From Agromyces aureus (GTDB lineage Bacteria > Actinomycetota > Actinomycetes > Actinomycetales > Microbacteriaceae), in the NCBI RefSeq assembly GCF_001660485.1, contig NZ_CP013979.1:124001-188000 (forward strand): a DNA stretch of 64,000 bases, in the 5' to 3' direction. Positions 1-8,319 of this stretch are shown here, one piece after another. Each line of letters begins with the position of its first letter. Position 1 is the first letter of the stretch. The translations under genes and the position numbers were made by a program. The notes under the pieces were generated by a model. It ran no database searches and was not told where the DNA came from. It was given only the letters and a program-made list of their open reading frames with translations.

Positions 1-1656
1 GTCCCAGTCCTCTTCGATGACGTAGTCGTTCCACATCCAGAACTTCGCGTCGGTCGCGCCCGCGGGCACGTCGACGTTGCGAGCGAGACGGATGTCGGCC
101 CAGTCCTGGTCGGCGCCCGTGTACCAGGCGTTCGCGCCGCTGTGCGGCGTGGTGAGCGTCTGCACCTTGTCGGGGAGGTTGATCTTGACGCCGTCCTTCG
201 TGCCCTTGAGCGGACGCGAGTTCTGGCCAACGAGCACCGACTTGGTACGGTCGCCCGGGTTCACCTCGACCGGGTCGGCCCAGCCGAGCACCCACTTGTC
301 CCAGAGACCCATGTGGGTCGGCATCGACTGGAAGATCGGGCCGGCGTGCGAACCCGACGACATGAGGTCCCAGAAGTCGATGTCGGATTCGCCGACGCCC
401 GACGTGTCGTACAGGTCGGGCAGGCCGAGGTCGTGTCCGTACTCGTGCGCGAACACGCCGACGCCCGAGTCCTCGGGCTGCACGATGTAGTTCGACAGCT
501 TGAGGTTCGTGCCCGGGATGTCGGCTCCGCCTGCGACGGCGGAGGAGTGCGCCCAGAGGGCGTACGTGCCCTCGTCGCCACCGCCGCCGGACTTGTCGGC
601 TCCGGCGTGCACGAGCACGACGTGGTCGATCACGCCGTCGGGCTCGAGGAAGTTCCCGTCGCCGTCACGGTCGCCCTGGTCTTCGATGTCGTAGTCGGCC
701 CACGGGAAGTTCGGCTGCAGCGCGGCGAGCGCGGCGACCGCGTCGATGGGCAGCTGGCCTGCTCCGAGCGGGTTGTCGGGGTGGCCCTGCATGTCCTGGA
801 TCGCGCCGGCCTCGTAGACGCCTTCGTCGTTCAGGTGGCAGACGCTCGCGCCGTAGTACGCCTCGGAGTGCGGCACAGTGACCCAGGGGGTCGCCGTGCC
901 GGTCACCGTGTAGGCGCCCTGCGACATCTCCTCGTACATGGCCTTCATGGTGTAGCCCGAGATGTCGAAGCCCTTCTTGCCATCGGGGCCCTTGAGGTCC
1001 TTGCGCACGCGCTCGGTGATGCCCTTCTTCGAGAAGAGCATGTCGTTGTAGTGCTTCGGCGAGAAGTCGGGCACCCACATCGAGTTGTTGTCGAGGTTCG
1101 ACAGCGTCGCCGGGTCGGGGAGGTTGTTGTGCAGCGGACCGCTCTGCACCTCGCCAGGCTTGCAGTCGGTGGCGCCGAACTCGGTCGGAACCTGCACGCC
1201 GGAGAAGTCGTCGGCAGCGTTCTCGTCGAACTCGACGAGGATCGTGAGCAGCTTCGCCGTCTGGGTCGACTTGGCCGACTTGTAGAGGCTCTTCAGCCAC
1301 TTGGGGCTCTTGCCCGACTTGATCGACTTCGACTCGAGCTTGGCCAGTCCGGCCGCCGCGACGGGGTTGCCCGCCGTGAACTTGCGCTCGAGTGCGTCGG
1401 CCTTGATCAGGGCGGCCTGCTGCTGCTGTGCGGTGACGCCTTCGTCGACCTTCTGGTCCACGCCGAACGCGGCTTCGACCCGCGGCTCGACGTAGTTCAT
1501 GTAGTACTCGGAATCGCCGATGATCGGTGCCTCGTACGGTGCTGCAGTTGCGGTCGAACCGACCGCTCCCGTGGCCGCCAGTGTGGCGGCCGCGAGAGCG
1601 ATGACCGGAACGATCGCCACCGCGCGCTTTTTGGCGCGCGTGGAGATTCCAGACAT
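1..1656 (-). CDS. Secreted M6-family metallopeptidase (immune inhibitor A-like), 3' end outside window
   Basis: Secreted zinc protease; 552 codons are visible and the frame is still open at base 1, so the C-terminus is missing. The N-terminus has a basic stretch then a hydrophobic core ending around STATAAP, a typical signal peptide. A zinc-binding HEYGHDLGLPDLYD motif lies at about residues 404-417, the form seen in peptidase family M6. The region before it (residues 120-200) matches the propeptide/early catalytic part of these proteins. The start is ATG at 1656 preceded by GGGGAGAAG. A TAGATT box (1734-1739, minus strand) and an overlapping palindrome at 1751-1770 probably form its promoter. 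Substrate unknown; the family degrades extracellular proteins. Confident on family, not on substrate. Confidence 0.9.
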   Translation of the reverse strand, partial: MSGISTRAKKRAVAIVPVIALAAATLAATGAVGSTATAAPYEAPIIGDSEYYMNYVEPRVEAAFGVDQKVDEGVTAQQQQAALIKADALERKFTAGNPVAAAGLAKLESKSIKSGKSPKWLKSLYKSAKSTQTAKLLTILVEFDENAADDFSGVQVPTEFGATDCKPGEVQSGPLHNNLPDPATLSNLDNNSMWVPDFSPKHYNDMLFSKKGITERVRKDLKGPDGKKGFDISGYTMKAMYEEMSQGAYTVTGTATPWVTVPHSEAYYGASVCHLNDEGVYEAGAIQDMQGHPDNPLGAGQLPIDAVAALAALQPNFPWADYDIEDQGDRDGDGNFLEPDGVIDHVVLVHAGADKSGGGGDEGTYALWAHSSAVAGGADIPGTNLKLSNYIVQPEDSGVGVFAHEYGHDLGLPDLYDTSGVGESDIDFWDLMSSGSHAGPIFQSMPTHMGLWDKWVLGWADPVEVNPGDRTKSVLVGQNSRPLKGTKDGVKINLPDKVQTLTTPHSGANAWYTGADQDWADIRLARNVDVPAGATDAKFWMWNDYVIEEDWD

Positions 1657-1965
1657 TCTTCTCCCCTCGGTGCGACCGGCGAGAAGATCCCGTCGGCCGC
1701 GACGTCGTCCGTCGGTAGGCGGACGTAAGGGGGAATCTAGCCGTGACCAATTCGGGGGGTAAACCCCGAACCTATGGATTCGCAGAATATTTGCGTCGAG
1801 AGTGCTGGGATGTCGATCGTGCGCGCCGAATGGTCATCATGCGCACATCTCGGCCGTCGTCCCGGCCGATATGACGGATGCCGCGAGAAGGTCGCCAGGC
1901 GAGGGGTCGCCGACGGCGCCACCACGGCATCGAGACGCGATGATGGCGGATGCCGCGGCGCGGCG
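1657..1965. other. Intergenic region upstream of the M6 peptidase gene
   Basis: About 309 bases without a convincing gene. It holds the putative leftward promoter of the peptidase (TAGATT at 1734-1739), a palindrome at 1751-1770, and two copies of the GGATGCCGCG word at 1876-1885 and 1948-1957. Short open frames here have no recognisable start or similarity. Confidence 0.6.
1751..1770. promoter_or_regulatory. Palindrome overlapping the predicted -35 region of the M6 peptidase gene
   Basis: TTCGGGG (1751-1757) and CCCCGAA (1764-1770) are perfect inverted arms around a 6-base centre. The site lies where a -35 box would be for the leftward TAGATT box at 1734-1739, so binding by a regulator would affect transcription of the peptidase. 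No regulator is assigned. Confidence 0.4.
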
Positions 1966-2652
1966 TCAGCCCAGCAGCAGCCCGCGCAGCTGGTCGGTCG
2001 AGTGCACGACCGCCAGGGCGCCGTCGGCCTCGGCGGGGGAGCCGTAGCCCCACTCCACGAGGATCGTCGGCACGCCGTTGGCGGAGGCGCCGAGGATGTC
2101 GTAGCCGCGGTCGCCGACCATCACGGTGTCGGCCGTGTCGATGCCGAGCGCCTGCAGGCGGCGCAGCGCCTCGGCGACGACATCCGCCTTCGTGCTGCGC
2201 GTCTCGTCGTCACTCGCACCGGCGACGACGGTGAAGTAGCGGCTGAGGTCGGCGTTTTCGAGCACGGCGTGGGCCATGGACTCGGGCTTCGAGGTCGCGA
2301 GGGCGATCGGCACGCCGGCCGCGTGGAGGCGCTCGAGCACGCCGGCGACGCCCGGGAACACGGGGGAGTGCAGCAGACGGTGCGCGTAGTCGGCGCGGTA
2401 GGTCTCGAGCGCGAGTTCGGCGCCGGCGTCGTCGAAGCCGCCCATGAGGCGCAGGCTGTCGAGCAGCGGCGGGCCGACGTAGGCGAGCAGCTGCTCGTCG
2501 TTCGGCACGTCGAGGCCGAGCTCGGCGAACATGTGCGCGAGCGAGGCGGTGATGTCGGCTGCGGAGTCGACGATGGTGCCGTCGAGGTCGAACAGCACGG
2601 CGGCCCAGGTTCGGGTGGGCGCCAAGGCGGGGGTGTGGCTGGGGGAGATCAC
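1966..2652 (-). CDS. HAD-superfamily phosphatase, phosphoglycolate phosphatase-like
   Basis: A 228-residue haloacid dehalogenase-type hydrolase. Motif I is VLFDLDGTIVDS (about residues 19-30, nucleophile Asp in DLDGT), motif II is the ALATSKP segment near residue 119, motif III the conserved Lys near TKADVV, and motif IV is VMVGDRGYDILGA. The helical cap between motifs I and II has the size seen in phosphoglycolate phosphatase/PpaX/beta-phosphoglucomutase relatives, so it probably acts on a small phosphorylated metabolite. The GTG start at 2652 is supported by TAGGAT (2659-2664) exactly 6 nt upstream, predicting a leaderless message; an ATG at 2660 is out of frame. Substrate cannot be told from sequence. 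Confidence 0.85.
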   Translation of the reverse strand: MISPSHTPALAPTRTWAAVLFDLDGTIVDSAADITASLAHMFAELGLDVPNDEQLLAYVGPPLLDSLRLMGGFDDAGAELALETYRADYAHRLLHSPVFPGVAGVLERLHAAGVPIALATSKPESMAHAVLENADLSRYFTVVAGASDDETRSTKADVVAEALRRLQALGIDTADTVMVGDRGYDILGASANGVPTILVEWGYGSPAEADGALAVVHSTDQLRGLLLG

Positions 2653-2658
2653 CTCGTC

Positions 2659-2664
2659 ATCCTA
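2659..2664 (-). promoter_or_regulatory. -10 box TAGGAT for leaderless HAD gene
   Basis: On the minus strand TAGGAT lies 6 nt before the GTG at 2652, placing the predicted transcription start on or next to the start codon. Confidence 0.5.
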
Positions 2665-2725
2665 AGGCCCGATAATCCGAGCGACACTCAGGTTTCACTC
2701 GGGATGTCGGCGCGGCGCCACCAGG

Positions 2726-2740
2726 CTGACGTGTTTTTCG
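2726..2740 (+). repeat. Upstream partial copy of the HipB operator half-site
   Basis: CTGACGTGTTTTTCG here closely matches CTGACGTTGTTTTCG at 2807-2821, the right half of the large operator 81 bp downstream. Between them are several TCGACGT words (2739-2745, 2752-2759, 2780-2786). It may be a secondary HipB binding site. Confidence 0.4.
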
Positions 2741-2787
2741 ACGTCGACCGACTCGACGTCAGGAATAACGTCATCGTGCTCGACGTT

Positions 2788-2820
2788 GAAAACAACTTCA
2801 GATAGTCTGACGTTGTTTTC
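2788..2820. promoter_or_regulatory. 33-bp palindromic operator of hipBA, covering the -10 box
   Basis: The arms are GAAAACAAC-T-TCAGA (2788-2802) and TCTGA-C-GTTGTTTTC (2806-2820) around TAG, with a single mismatched pair (2797/2811). The predicted -10 hexamer TAGTCT (2803-2808) sits at the dyad centre, with TCGACG 17 nt upstream as a weak -35. HipB proteins repress their own operon through inverted repeats in the promoter, so this is very likely the HipB/HipAB binding site. It is also conspicuously AT-rich for this genome. Confidence 0.75.
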
Positions 2821-2871
2821 GCAGTCACGGTCGCGTCGACCAAGCCACGCCAAGGCGCAGGAGGAGCTCCA

Positions 2872-3114
2872 ATGCCGTATCAGGCCAGGATCGACACGCC
2901 GCAATCGCTCGGGATCGCCCTCCAGCAGGCCCGGATGGCCAGCGGAATGACCCAGCGCGACCTCGCCCAACAGCTCGGCACCACCCAGAAGTACATCTGG
3001 GAACTCGAGCAGGGCAAGGAATCCGTCGCCGTCACCCGACTGTTCGAAGCACTCCGCGCGACCGGCGCCACGGTCACGGTCACCATCCCCGAAGGGGACG
3101 ACGGCCGTGGCTGA
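2872..3114 (+). CDS. hipB: HipB-like XRE-family antitoxin/repressor
   Basis: An 80-residue helix-turn-helix protein. The HTH_3 fold spans residues 13-68, with the recognition part TQRDLAQQLGTTQKYIWELE and the GKESV wing typical of HipB. It should bind as a dimer to the palindrome at 2788-2820, repressing the operon and neutralising HipA by forming a complex. The start ATG is preceded by CAGGAGGAGCTCC, a strong ribosome site. The stop codon overlaps hipA by 8 bases (3107-3114), the normal antitoxin-first arrangement that couples translation. The length is slightly short compared with E. coli HipB (88 residues). Confidence 0.88.
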   Translation: MPYQARIDTPQSLGIALQQARMASGMTQRDLAQQLGTTQKYIWELEQGKESVAVTRLFEALRATGATVTVTIPEGDDGRG

Positions 3115-4426
3115 CCTGATCGTCGAACTCCACGGCCGACCGATCGGCACCCTCGCCGGCGGGCGCGCATTCGACTTCGACTTCATCGCCGACCTCGATG
3201 CCGTCCAGCACTACGGGCTCGGTTCGACGGCGATGTCCCTCGCCGTGCCCCTGGTGCCACGATCGCCATCCAGCGGCCGGCCGATCAGGCGCAACTTCTT
3301 CGCCGAGCTCCTGCCGGAAGGCCGGGCCCGCGAGCGCCTCGCCGCCGAAGCCCACGTCAGGAGCGAGGACGTGCTTGGCATGCTCGCCGCCTACGGCCGA
3401 GACGTCGCCGGCGCCCTGCAGATCTGGGACCCCGAACGCCCCGAAGAGCCACGCTCGCCCGCGATCGAACCCGTCGACGGGGTCGGCATCCGGCAGATGC
3501 TCGAAGACGTCCGCCAGGCGCCCCTCGGGAACAAGCCCCGCCGCGGGAAGACCTCGCTGAACGGCATCCAGCCCAAGGTCGTGCTCGTCAAGACCGACAC
3601 CGGATGGGCGCGTGCCCTCGACGGCTACCCGTCGACGCACATCCTCAAGCCGATCGTGTCCGACCACCAGACCATGATCTTCGACGAGGAGTACGGGTCG
3701 CGGTTCGCCAGACACCTCGGGCTCGCCGCGTTCGACACCCACCTCGACCGGTTCGACGACGCCTACGCGCTCGTCATCGAACGCTACGACCGGTCGCCGG
3801 GAGCGGCCGACGGTCGAGTCCACCAGGAGGACTTCAGCCAGGTGCTCGGCCTCGGTGGCGACGACAAGTACGAGACCTACGGCGGGATCGGTCTCGATCG
3901 TGTCGCCCGTCATCTCGACCGGCCCGACCGGACCCGGCTCCTGAAGATGATCACCGTGTCGGTCGCGATCGGGAACCTCGACCTGCACGCCAAGAACATC
4001 TCCGTCCTCCATCCGATCGGCGCCCCCCACCGACTCGCCCCGATGTACGACGTCGTCCCGCAGACGCACGAGGACAACGACGGCGAGATGGCGTTCCGGA
4101 TCGGCGGGGAGTTCGAACACCGCATCCTGACCAGGCAGCATCTCGTCGACGAAGGGCGTCGGCTGGGCGCCGCGGCCCACGAGGCGACGATCGACGAGAC
4201 GCTCGAGGCCGTCCTGGAGCTCGCCCGAGCCGAGCGCCCGCACGCGGGTGCCCACCCGGGGTTGCAGAGCACCGTCACCCGGTTCGCAACGAACCTCATT
4301 TCGGGCAGGGCCGCCGGCGACGACGGAGACGGGTCGTTCGTCGCGGAGCTGGAAGACACCTTCCGATCCCGCGGCGGGTGGGCGCGCGCGGAAGTCCCGG
4401 TCAGATGGAGCGCCGACCAGGACTGA
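3107..4426 (+). CDS. hipA: HipA-like serine/threonine kinase toxin
   Basis: A 439-residue HipA-family kinase, the toxin half of the module. The N-terminal HipA_N subdomain (NFFAELLPEG, residues 63-72, and DVLGMLAAYGRDVAGAL around 88-104) is followed by the loop KTSLNGIQPK (148-157). Ser150 corresponds in position to the autophosphorylated Gly-rich-loop serine of E. coli HipA. The catalytic loop is IGNLDLHAKN (288-297, Asp292) and the metal-binding motif is MYDVV (313-317, Asp315). All key residues are present, so it should be active; E. coli HipA phosphorylates glutamyl-tRNA synthetase. GTG start inside hipB. The target here is inferred only. Confidence 0.88.
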   Translation: MADLIVELHGRPIGTLAGGRAFDFDFIADLDAVQHYGLGSTAMSLAVPLVPRSPSSGRPIRRNFFAELLPEGRARERLAAEAHVRSEDVLGMLAAYGRDVAGALQIWDPERPEEPRSPAIEPVDGVGIRQMLEDVRQAPLGNKPRRGKTSLNGIQPKVVLVKTDTGWARALDGYPSTHILKPIVSDHQTMIFDEEYGSRFARHLGLAAFDTHLDRFDDAYALVIERYDRSPGAADGRVHQEDFSQVLGLGGDDKYETYGGIGLDRVARHLDRPDRTRLLKMITVSVAIGNLDLHAKNISVLHPIGAPHRLAPMYDVVPQTHEDNDGEMAFRIGGEFEHRILTRQHLVDEGRRLGAAAHEATIDETLEAVLELARAERPHAGAHPGLQSTVTRFATNLISGRAAGDDGDGSFVAELEDTFRSRGGWARAEVPVRWSADQD

Positions 4427-4500
4427 CCGTCGCCGTGCTCGCTAACCTGACCTCAGGGGATGCATCGGTGCAGACCGGTGCCCGGGGGGACGGAGAGAAG

Positions 4501-4941
4501 ATGTACAGGAGGATGCACCGGAGTGCGCGCTCACGAATGATGACCGCCTTCGTCGCGACGGCCGGAGCGGCGGTCGCGATCACCGCAGCGCTCGCCGGAT
4601 GCGCGTCGTCGGGAGGGACGTCCGAGAGCACGTCACCGACCGGCTCCGCCACCGCGGGCGCACTGCCTCCCGTGATCGTCGACCTCGGCGACGCCGACGG
4701 CACGACGGTCGAGGTCGCACTCGGCAACTCGATCGACCTCGTCGGCGACGACGAGCACTCCACCGCGTGGACGGCCGACATCGCCGATCCGTCGATCGTG
4801 GAGTTCGTGGCGGGGCACGACGACGGCTCGGCCCAGTTCAACCCTGGCCTGACGGCGACCGCCGTCGGCGAGACCGAGGTCTCGCTCTCGAACGACGACT
4901 CCGGCGACGAGGTCGCGTTCACGGTGGTCGTCACCGAGTAG
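4501..4941 (+). CDS. Small secreted lipoprotein with an Ig/chagasin-like domain
   Basis: A 146-residue protein with a basic N-terminus, a hydrophobic stretch, and the lipobox ALAGC, after which a Ser/Thr-rich spacer (SSGGTSESTSPTGSATAG) leads to a single beta-rich domain of about 90 residues. The domain pattern (VEVALGNSIDL ... PSIVEFV ... GLTATAVGETEVSL ... FTVVV) is like bacterial Ig-like or chagasin (I42 inhibitor) folds, but the diagnostic chagasin GNPTTGY motif is not clear, so I leave the function open. The ATG at 4501 follows GGGGGACGGAGAGAAG; a second ATG at 4513 directly after AGGAGG is too close to be preferred. Probably membrane-anchored on the outer face. Confidence 0.7.
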   Translation: MYRRMHRSARSRMMTAFVATAGAAVAITAALAGCASSGGTSESTSPTGSATAGALPPVIVDLGDADGTTVEVALGNSIDLVGDDEHSTAWTADIADPSIVEFVAGHDDGSAQFNPGLTATAVGETEVSLSNDDSGDEVAFTVVVTE

Positions 4942-4956
4942 GCCGCTCCGAGCGGC
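4942..4956. terminator. Short hairpin between the convergent lipoprotein and nucS genes
   Basis: GCCGCT-CCG-AGCGGC forms a 6-bp stem with a 3-base loop immediately after the lipoprotein stop and before the nucS stop at 4980. No U-tract; a weak bidirectional terminator candidate. Confidence 0.35.
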
Positions 4957-4979
4957 GGCGCAGCCGACCAGCGCGCTCC

Positions 4980-5675
4980 TCAGAACAGCCGCGAGTCGCT
5001 GTCGTCGAGCCCGCGCATGGCGTCGTAGTCGAGCACGACGCAGCGGATGCCGCGGTCCTCGGCGAGGGTGCGGGCCTGCGGCTTGATCTCCTGCGCGGCG
5101 AAGACGCCGCTCACCGGCGCGAGCAGCGGATCGCGGTTCATGAGCTCGAGGTAGCGGGTGAGCTGCTCGACGCCGTCGATGTCGCCGCGACGCTTGAGCT
5201 CGACCGCGACCGAGCCGCCCGAGGCATCCGTCGCCAGGATGTCGACCGGGCCGATGGCCGTCATGTACTCGCGGCGCACGAGCCGGTGCCCGTCGCCGAG
5301 GAGCTCGATCTGCTCGGCGAGCAGCTTCTGCAGGTGCGCCTCGACGCCGTCCTTCTGCAGGCCCGGGTCGATGCCGAGCTCGTGCGACGAGTCGTGCAGC
5401 ACCTCGTGGATCGACACGATGAGCTGGTCGGCCGTCTTCTTGTGCGTGACCTTCCAGACCTCGACGACGCCGTTCGCGGCCTGAGCCTCGTCGGGCAGCG
5501 TCGTCTCGAGCGTGCACGGCGGGCTCATCCAGTTGAGCGGCTTGTAGCTGCCGCCGTCGGAGTGCACGAGCAGCGAGCCGTCGCCCTTCACCATGAGCAG
5601 GCGCTGGGCGAGTGGGAGATGGGCCGAGAGCCGCCCCGCGTAATCGACGGAGCAGCGGGCGATGACGAGACGCAC
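4980..5675 (-). CDS. nucS: Mismatch-specific endonuclease NucS/EndoMS
   Basis: A 231-residue protein matching NucS over its full length. NucS replaces MutS/MutL mismatch repair in Actinobacteria: it cleaves both strands at mismatches such as G-T and interacts with the beta clamp. The N-terminal DNA-binding half begins [16 protein letters not shown]. The RecB-like nuclease core is visible as GPVDILATD, then VAVELKRRG (D...E-x-K catalytic set) and QLTRYLELM. The protein ends in SRLF, consistent with the C-terminal clamp-binding tail of the family. GTG start at 5675 with TAAACT 6 nt upstream, so probably leaderless. Its promoter overlaps the stop codon of the upstream MFS gene. Confidence 0.95.
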   Translation of the reverse strand: MRLVIARCSVDYAGRLSAHLPLAQRLLMVKGDGSLLVHSDGGSYKPLNWMSPPCTLETTLPDEAQAANGVVEVWKVTHKKTADQLIVSIHEVLHDSSHELGIDPGLQKDGVEAHLQKLLAEQIELLGDGHRLVRREYMTAIGPVDILATDASGGSVAVELKRRGDIDGVEQLTRYLELMNRDPLLAPVSGVFAAQEIKPQARTLAEDRGIRCVVLDYDAMRGLDDSDSRLF

Positions 5676-5681
5676 CCGTCG

Positions 5682-5687
5682 AGTTTA
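5682..5687 (-). promoter_or_regulatory. -10 box TAAACT of leaderless nucS
   Basis: TAAACT on the minus strand lies 6 nt before the nucS GTG. It overlaps the TAA stop codon of the MFS gene (5685-5687), so nucS transcription can begin inside the end of that gene. Confidence 0.5.
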
Positions 5688-7016
5688 GGCGTCGGATGCC
5701 GCGGCGGAGGCCCCACCCGAGGTGCCGGTCGCGTCGGGGTGCTCCTCGACGCCCGTCGCACCCGGCTTGCCCGTGCGCTCGCGCGCCGCGGGTGCCGCGA
5801 GACCGGCGACGACCATGAGCGCGAGCACGACGAGCAGCGCGTTCAGCAGGCCGAACTGCTCGCCGAGGAACCCGATGAACGGCGGGCCCACGAGGAACGC
5901 GCAGTAGCCGATGATCGCGACCGCGCTCACGCGGGCCGCGGCCTTGGCCCGGTCGGGCACGTCGGCCGCGGCGGACATGCCGACCGGGAAGCCCATCGAG
6001 GCGCCGACGCCCCAGAGCACGGTGCCGACGATGATGACCCAGAGCTCGCTGCCGAAGATGAACATGCTGAGGCCGATGACGCCCGTCGCGGCGAGCACGC
6101 GCAGCGTGAGCACTCGGCCGAAGCGGTCGATGAGCGGGCCGCCGAGCACGCGAGCGGTGGTCATCGACACGGCGAAGACCGTGAAGACCGCAGCGCCGGC
6201 GGCGGGCTCGAGCCCGTGGCCGTCGACGGCGGCGAGCGTGAGCCAGTCGTTCGCCGATCCCTCGGCGAACGACATGCCGAGCATGATGACGCCGATGAGC
6301 AGCAGCTGCACGTCGCCCCAGACGCGGAGGCCGTCGCGGACGCGCTCGCCGAGTGGACGGCGCGGCGCGGCATCCGCTCGCCCTGCTCCGCCCGCCGACT
6401 GCGCTGCATCGGCGGGGTCGCCGAGTTCGGTGCGATGCGGCACGAAGCGCACCGAGACGACGGCGCCGACCGCGATGATCGCGGCGATCACCCCGAGGTG
6501 CGCGAAGACGGCGATGTCGAGTGCGGCCGCGGCGGCCGCGATGCCGGCGCCGGCGACCGTGCCGAACGAGAAGAACGCGTGCATGAGCGGCATGACCGTG
6601 CGGCCGATCTCGCGCTCGGCCTCGGCGCCCTCGACGTTCATCATCACGTCGACCGCGCCGTTGCCGAATCCGGCGAACGCGAGCCCGATGGCGATGAGCG
6701 GCACCGAGGGTGCCAGGGAACCGCCGACGCCGATGAGCACGAGGCCGAGCGACACCGAGATCAGCGTGCCGGCCATGCCGATGCGGGCGCCGAAGCGCGC
6801 CATCAGCGGCGGTGCGGCGATCAGGCCGAGGACCGACGCGATCGAGCCCGAGAGGATCACGAGTCCGACGCCCTGGGTGCTGAGGCCGGTCTCGTCGCGC
6901 ATCTCGGGCAGCCGCGCGACCCAGCTCGCGAGGCTCAGCCCCGAGAGGAAGAAGATCGCGAAGACGGCGTTGCGCCATGCGGTGAGGCCCTTGCGGGTCG
7001 TGGTCGGTGCGCTCAT
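5685..7016 (-). CDS. MFS transporter, probable small-molecule exporter
   Basis: A 443-residue integral membrane protein with about 12 hydrophobic segments and a longer cytoplasmic loop in the middle (about residues 205-240, rich in Ala, Asp and Arg). The motif [15 protein letters not shown] after the first segment and [11 protein letters not shown] around residue 110 are typical of the MFS subgroup that includes YbjJ/FucP-like proteins. The start at 7016 ([10 protein letters not shown]) is chosen because the upstream extension is Arg/Pro-rich and has no membrane character. It lies 9 bases upstream of nucS and shares an intergenic region with tdh that contains a LacI-type palindrome. Substrate unknown. 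Confidence 0.8.
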   Translation of the reverse strand: MSAPTTTRKGLTAWRNAVFAIFFLSGLSLASWVARLPEMRDETGLSTQGVGLVILSGSIASVLGLIAAPPLMARFGARIGMAGTLISVSLGLVLIGVGGSLAPSVPLIAIGLAFAGFGNGAVDVMMNVEGAEAEREIGRTVMPLMHAFFSFGTVAGAGIAAAAAALDIAVFAHLGVIAAIIAVGAVVSVRFVPHRTELGDPADAAQSAGGAGRADAAPRRPLGERVRDGLRVWGDVQLLLIGVIMLGMSFAEGSANDWLTLAAVDGHGLEPAAGAAVFTVFAVSMTTARVLGGPLIDRFGRVLTLRVLAATGVIGLSMFIFGSELWVIIVGTVLWGVGASMGFPVGMSAAADVPDRAKAAARVSAVAIIGYCAFLVGPPFIGFLGEQFGLLNALLVVLALMVVAGLAAPAARERTGKPGATGVEEHPDATGTSGGASAAASDA

Positions 7017-7092
7017 GTTGCTCGGCTTCGTTGTCGGGTCGGCTGCCCGGGGCGGATGCCGCGGGGCCGCGTTCAGGGGATCTCGCCGAAAA

Positions 7093-7106
7093 TCGAATCG
7101 ATTCGA
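7093..7106. promoter_or_regulatory. LacI-type operator palindrome between the MFS gene and tdh
   Basis: TCGAATCGATTCGA is a perfect 14-bp palindrome with the central CG expected for LacI-family operators. The same 14 bases occur at 10543-10556 in the promoter of the LacI-family gene. It lies about 80 bp before the MFS start (leftward) and 150 bp before tdh (rightward). Confidence 0.65.
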
Positions 7107-7258
7107 CCGGCGTCCTGAAACCCTATCCGCACGCCTCCACCGTCGCAACACGGCGCGGCATCCATCGGTACGATGGAGACGCCATCCGGCGCACCCACCG
7201 GACCACTTCGCATGGGCCGCCGCATCCAGCGGCCCGTGCATCGAACAACGAGGTATCG

Positions 7259-8302
7259 ATGAAGGCCCTGTTCAAGCGCGCCCCCGGCGCAGGTTTCGAG
7301 TACACCGATCTGCCGGAGCCCGAGCCCGGGCCCGCCGACGTGAAGATCCGGGTGCTCCGCACGGGCATCTGCGGCACCGACCTGCACATCGAGGCATGGG
7401 ACGACTGGGCCGCCGCGAACATCACGACCCCCCTCGTGCCAGGTCACGAGTTCTTCGGCGAGGTCGTCGAGGTCGGCCCGCTGGTGCACGACATCGCCGT
7501 CGGCGATCGGGTGTCGGGCGAGGGCCACGTCGTCTGCGGTATGTGCCGCAACTGCCGCGCCGGCCGCCGCCAGATGTGCATCCGCACGCTCGGCGTCGGA
7601 TTGCATCGCGACGGCGCGTTCGCCGAGTTCATCGTGATCCCCGGCGAGAACGTCTGGGTGCACCACGCGCCCGTCGAGCCCGACGTCGGCGGGATCTTCG
7701 ACCCGTTCGGCAACGCCGTGCACACCGCGCTCGCGTTCTCGGTCGTCGGCGAGGACGTGCTCGTCACGGGTTGCGGGCCCATCGGCCTCATGTCGATCGC
7801 GGTCGCACGCCACGTCGGCGCCCGGTTCATCGTGGCGACGGATGTCTCGCCCGCGCGCCTCGAACTCGCTCGCTCGATGGGCGCCGACGCCGTCGTCGAC
7901 GTGTCGACGGAGCGCGTGCGCTCGGCGCAGGAGCGGCTCGGCATGCGCGAGGGCTTCGACGTCGGATTCGAGATGTCTGGTTCGCCCCGCGCGCTGCCCG
8001 AGATGATCGAGAACATGAACCACGGCGGGCGCATCGCGATGCTCGGCCTGCCGAGCGAGCCCTACGCGATCGACTGGGGCAAGGTCGTCACGCACATGCT
8101 CACGGTGAAGGGCATCTACGGGCGCGAGATGTTCGAGACCTGGAACTCGATGAGCGCGATGCTGCAGACGAGCCCCGTGCTCGGCGAACGCGTCGCGTCG
8201 ATCATCTCGGAGCGGCACCCCGCGCGCGAGTGGCGCCAGGCGTTCGACACCGCCAGGGCGGCGGGGGTCGGCAAGGTCATCCTCGACTGGACACAGGTCT
8301 GA
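7259..8302 (+). CDS. tdh: L-threonine 3-dehydrogenase
   Basis: A 347-residue zinc-dependent medium-chain dehydrogenase, close in length to E. coli Tdh (341). It oxidises L-threonine to 2-amino-3-oxobutyrate with NAD+. Catalytic zinc ligands are visible as GICGTD (Cys38) and PGHEFFGEV (His63, Glu64). The structural zinc cluster is [15 protein letters not shown]. The Rossmann motif GCGPIGLM lies around residue 176. The next gene, kbl, starts 18 bases downstream and uses the unstable product, so this is the standard tdh-kbl threonine catabolic operon. ATG start with AACGAGGT upstream; a TACGAT box at 7169-7174 may be its -10. The LacI-type palindrome upstream suggests control by the regulator at 10620. 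Confidence 0.93.
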   Translation: MKALFKRAPGAGFEYTDLPEPEPGPADVKIRVLRTGICGTDLHIEAWDDWAAANITTPLVPGHEFFGEVVEVGPLVHDIAVGDRVSGEGHVVCGMCRNCRAGRRQMCIRTLGVGLHRDGAFAEFIVIPGENVWVHHAPVEPDVGGIFDPFGNAVHTALAFSVVGEDVLVTGCGPIGLMSIAVARHVGARFIVATDVSPARLELARSMGADAVVDVSTERVRSAQERLGMREGFDVGFEMSGSPRALPEMIENMNHGGRIAMLGLPSEPYAIDWGKVVTHMLTVKGIYGREMFETWNSMSAMLQTSPVLGERVASIISERHPAREWRQAFDTARAAGVGKVILDWTQV

Positions 8303-8319
8303 GAAACGGAGGTCCGAAC

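Noticed and set aside
2872..4426. hipBA as part of a mobile island
   Set aside because: No integrase, attachment repeats or tRNA gene around it; codon use looks like the neighbours except in the AT-rich operator.
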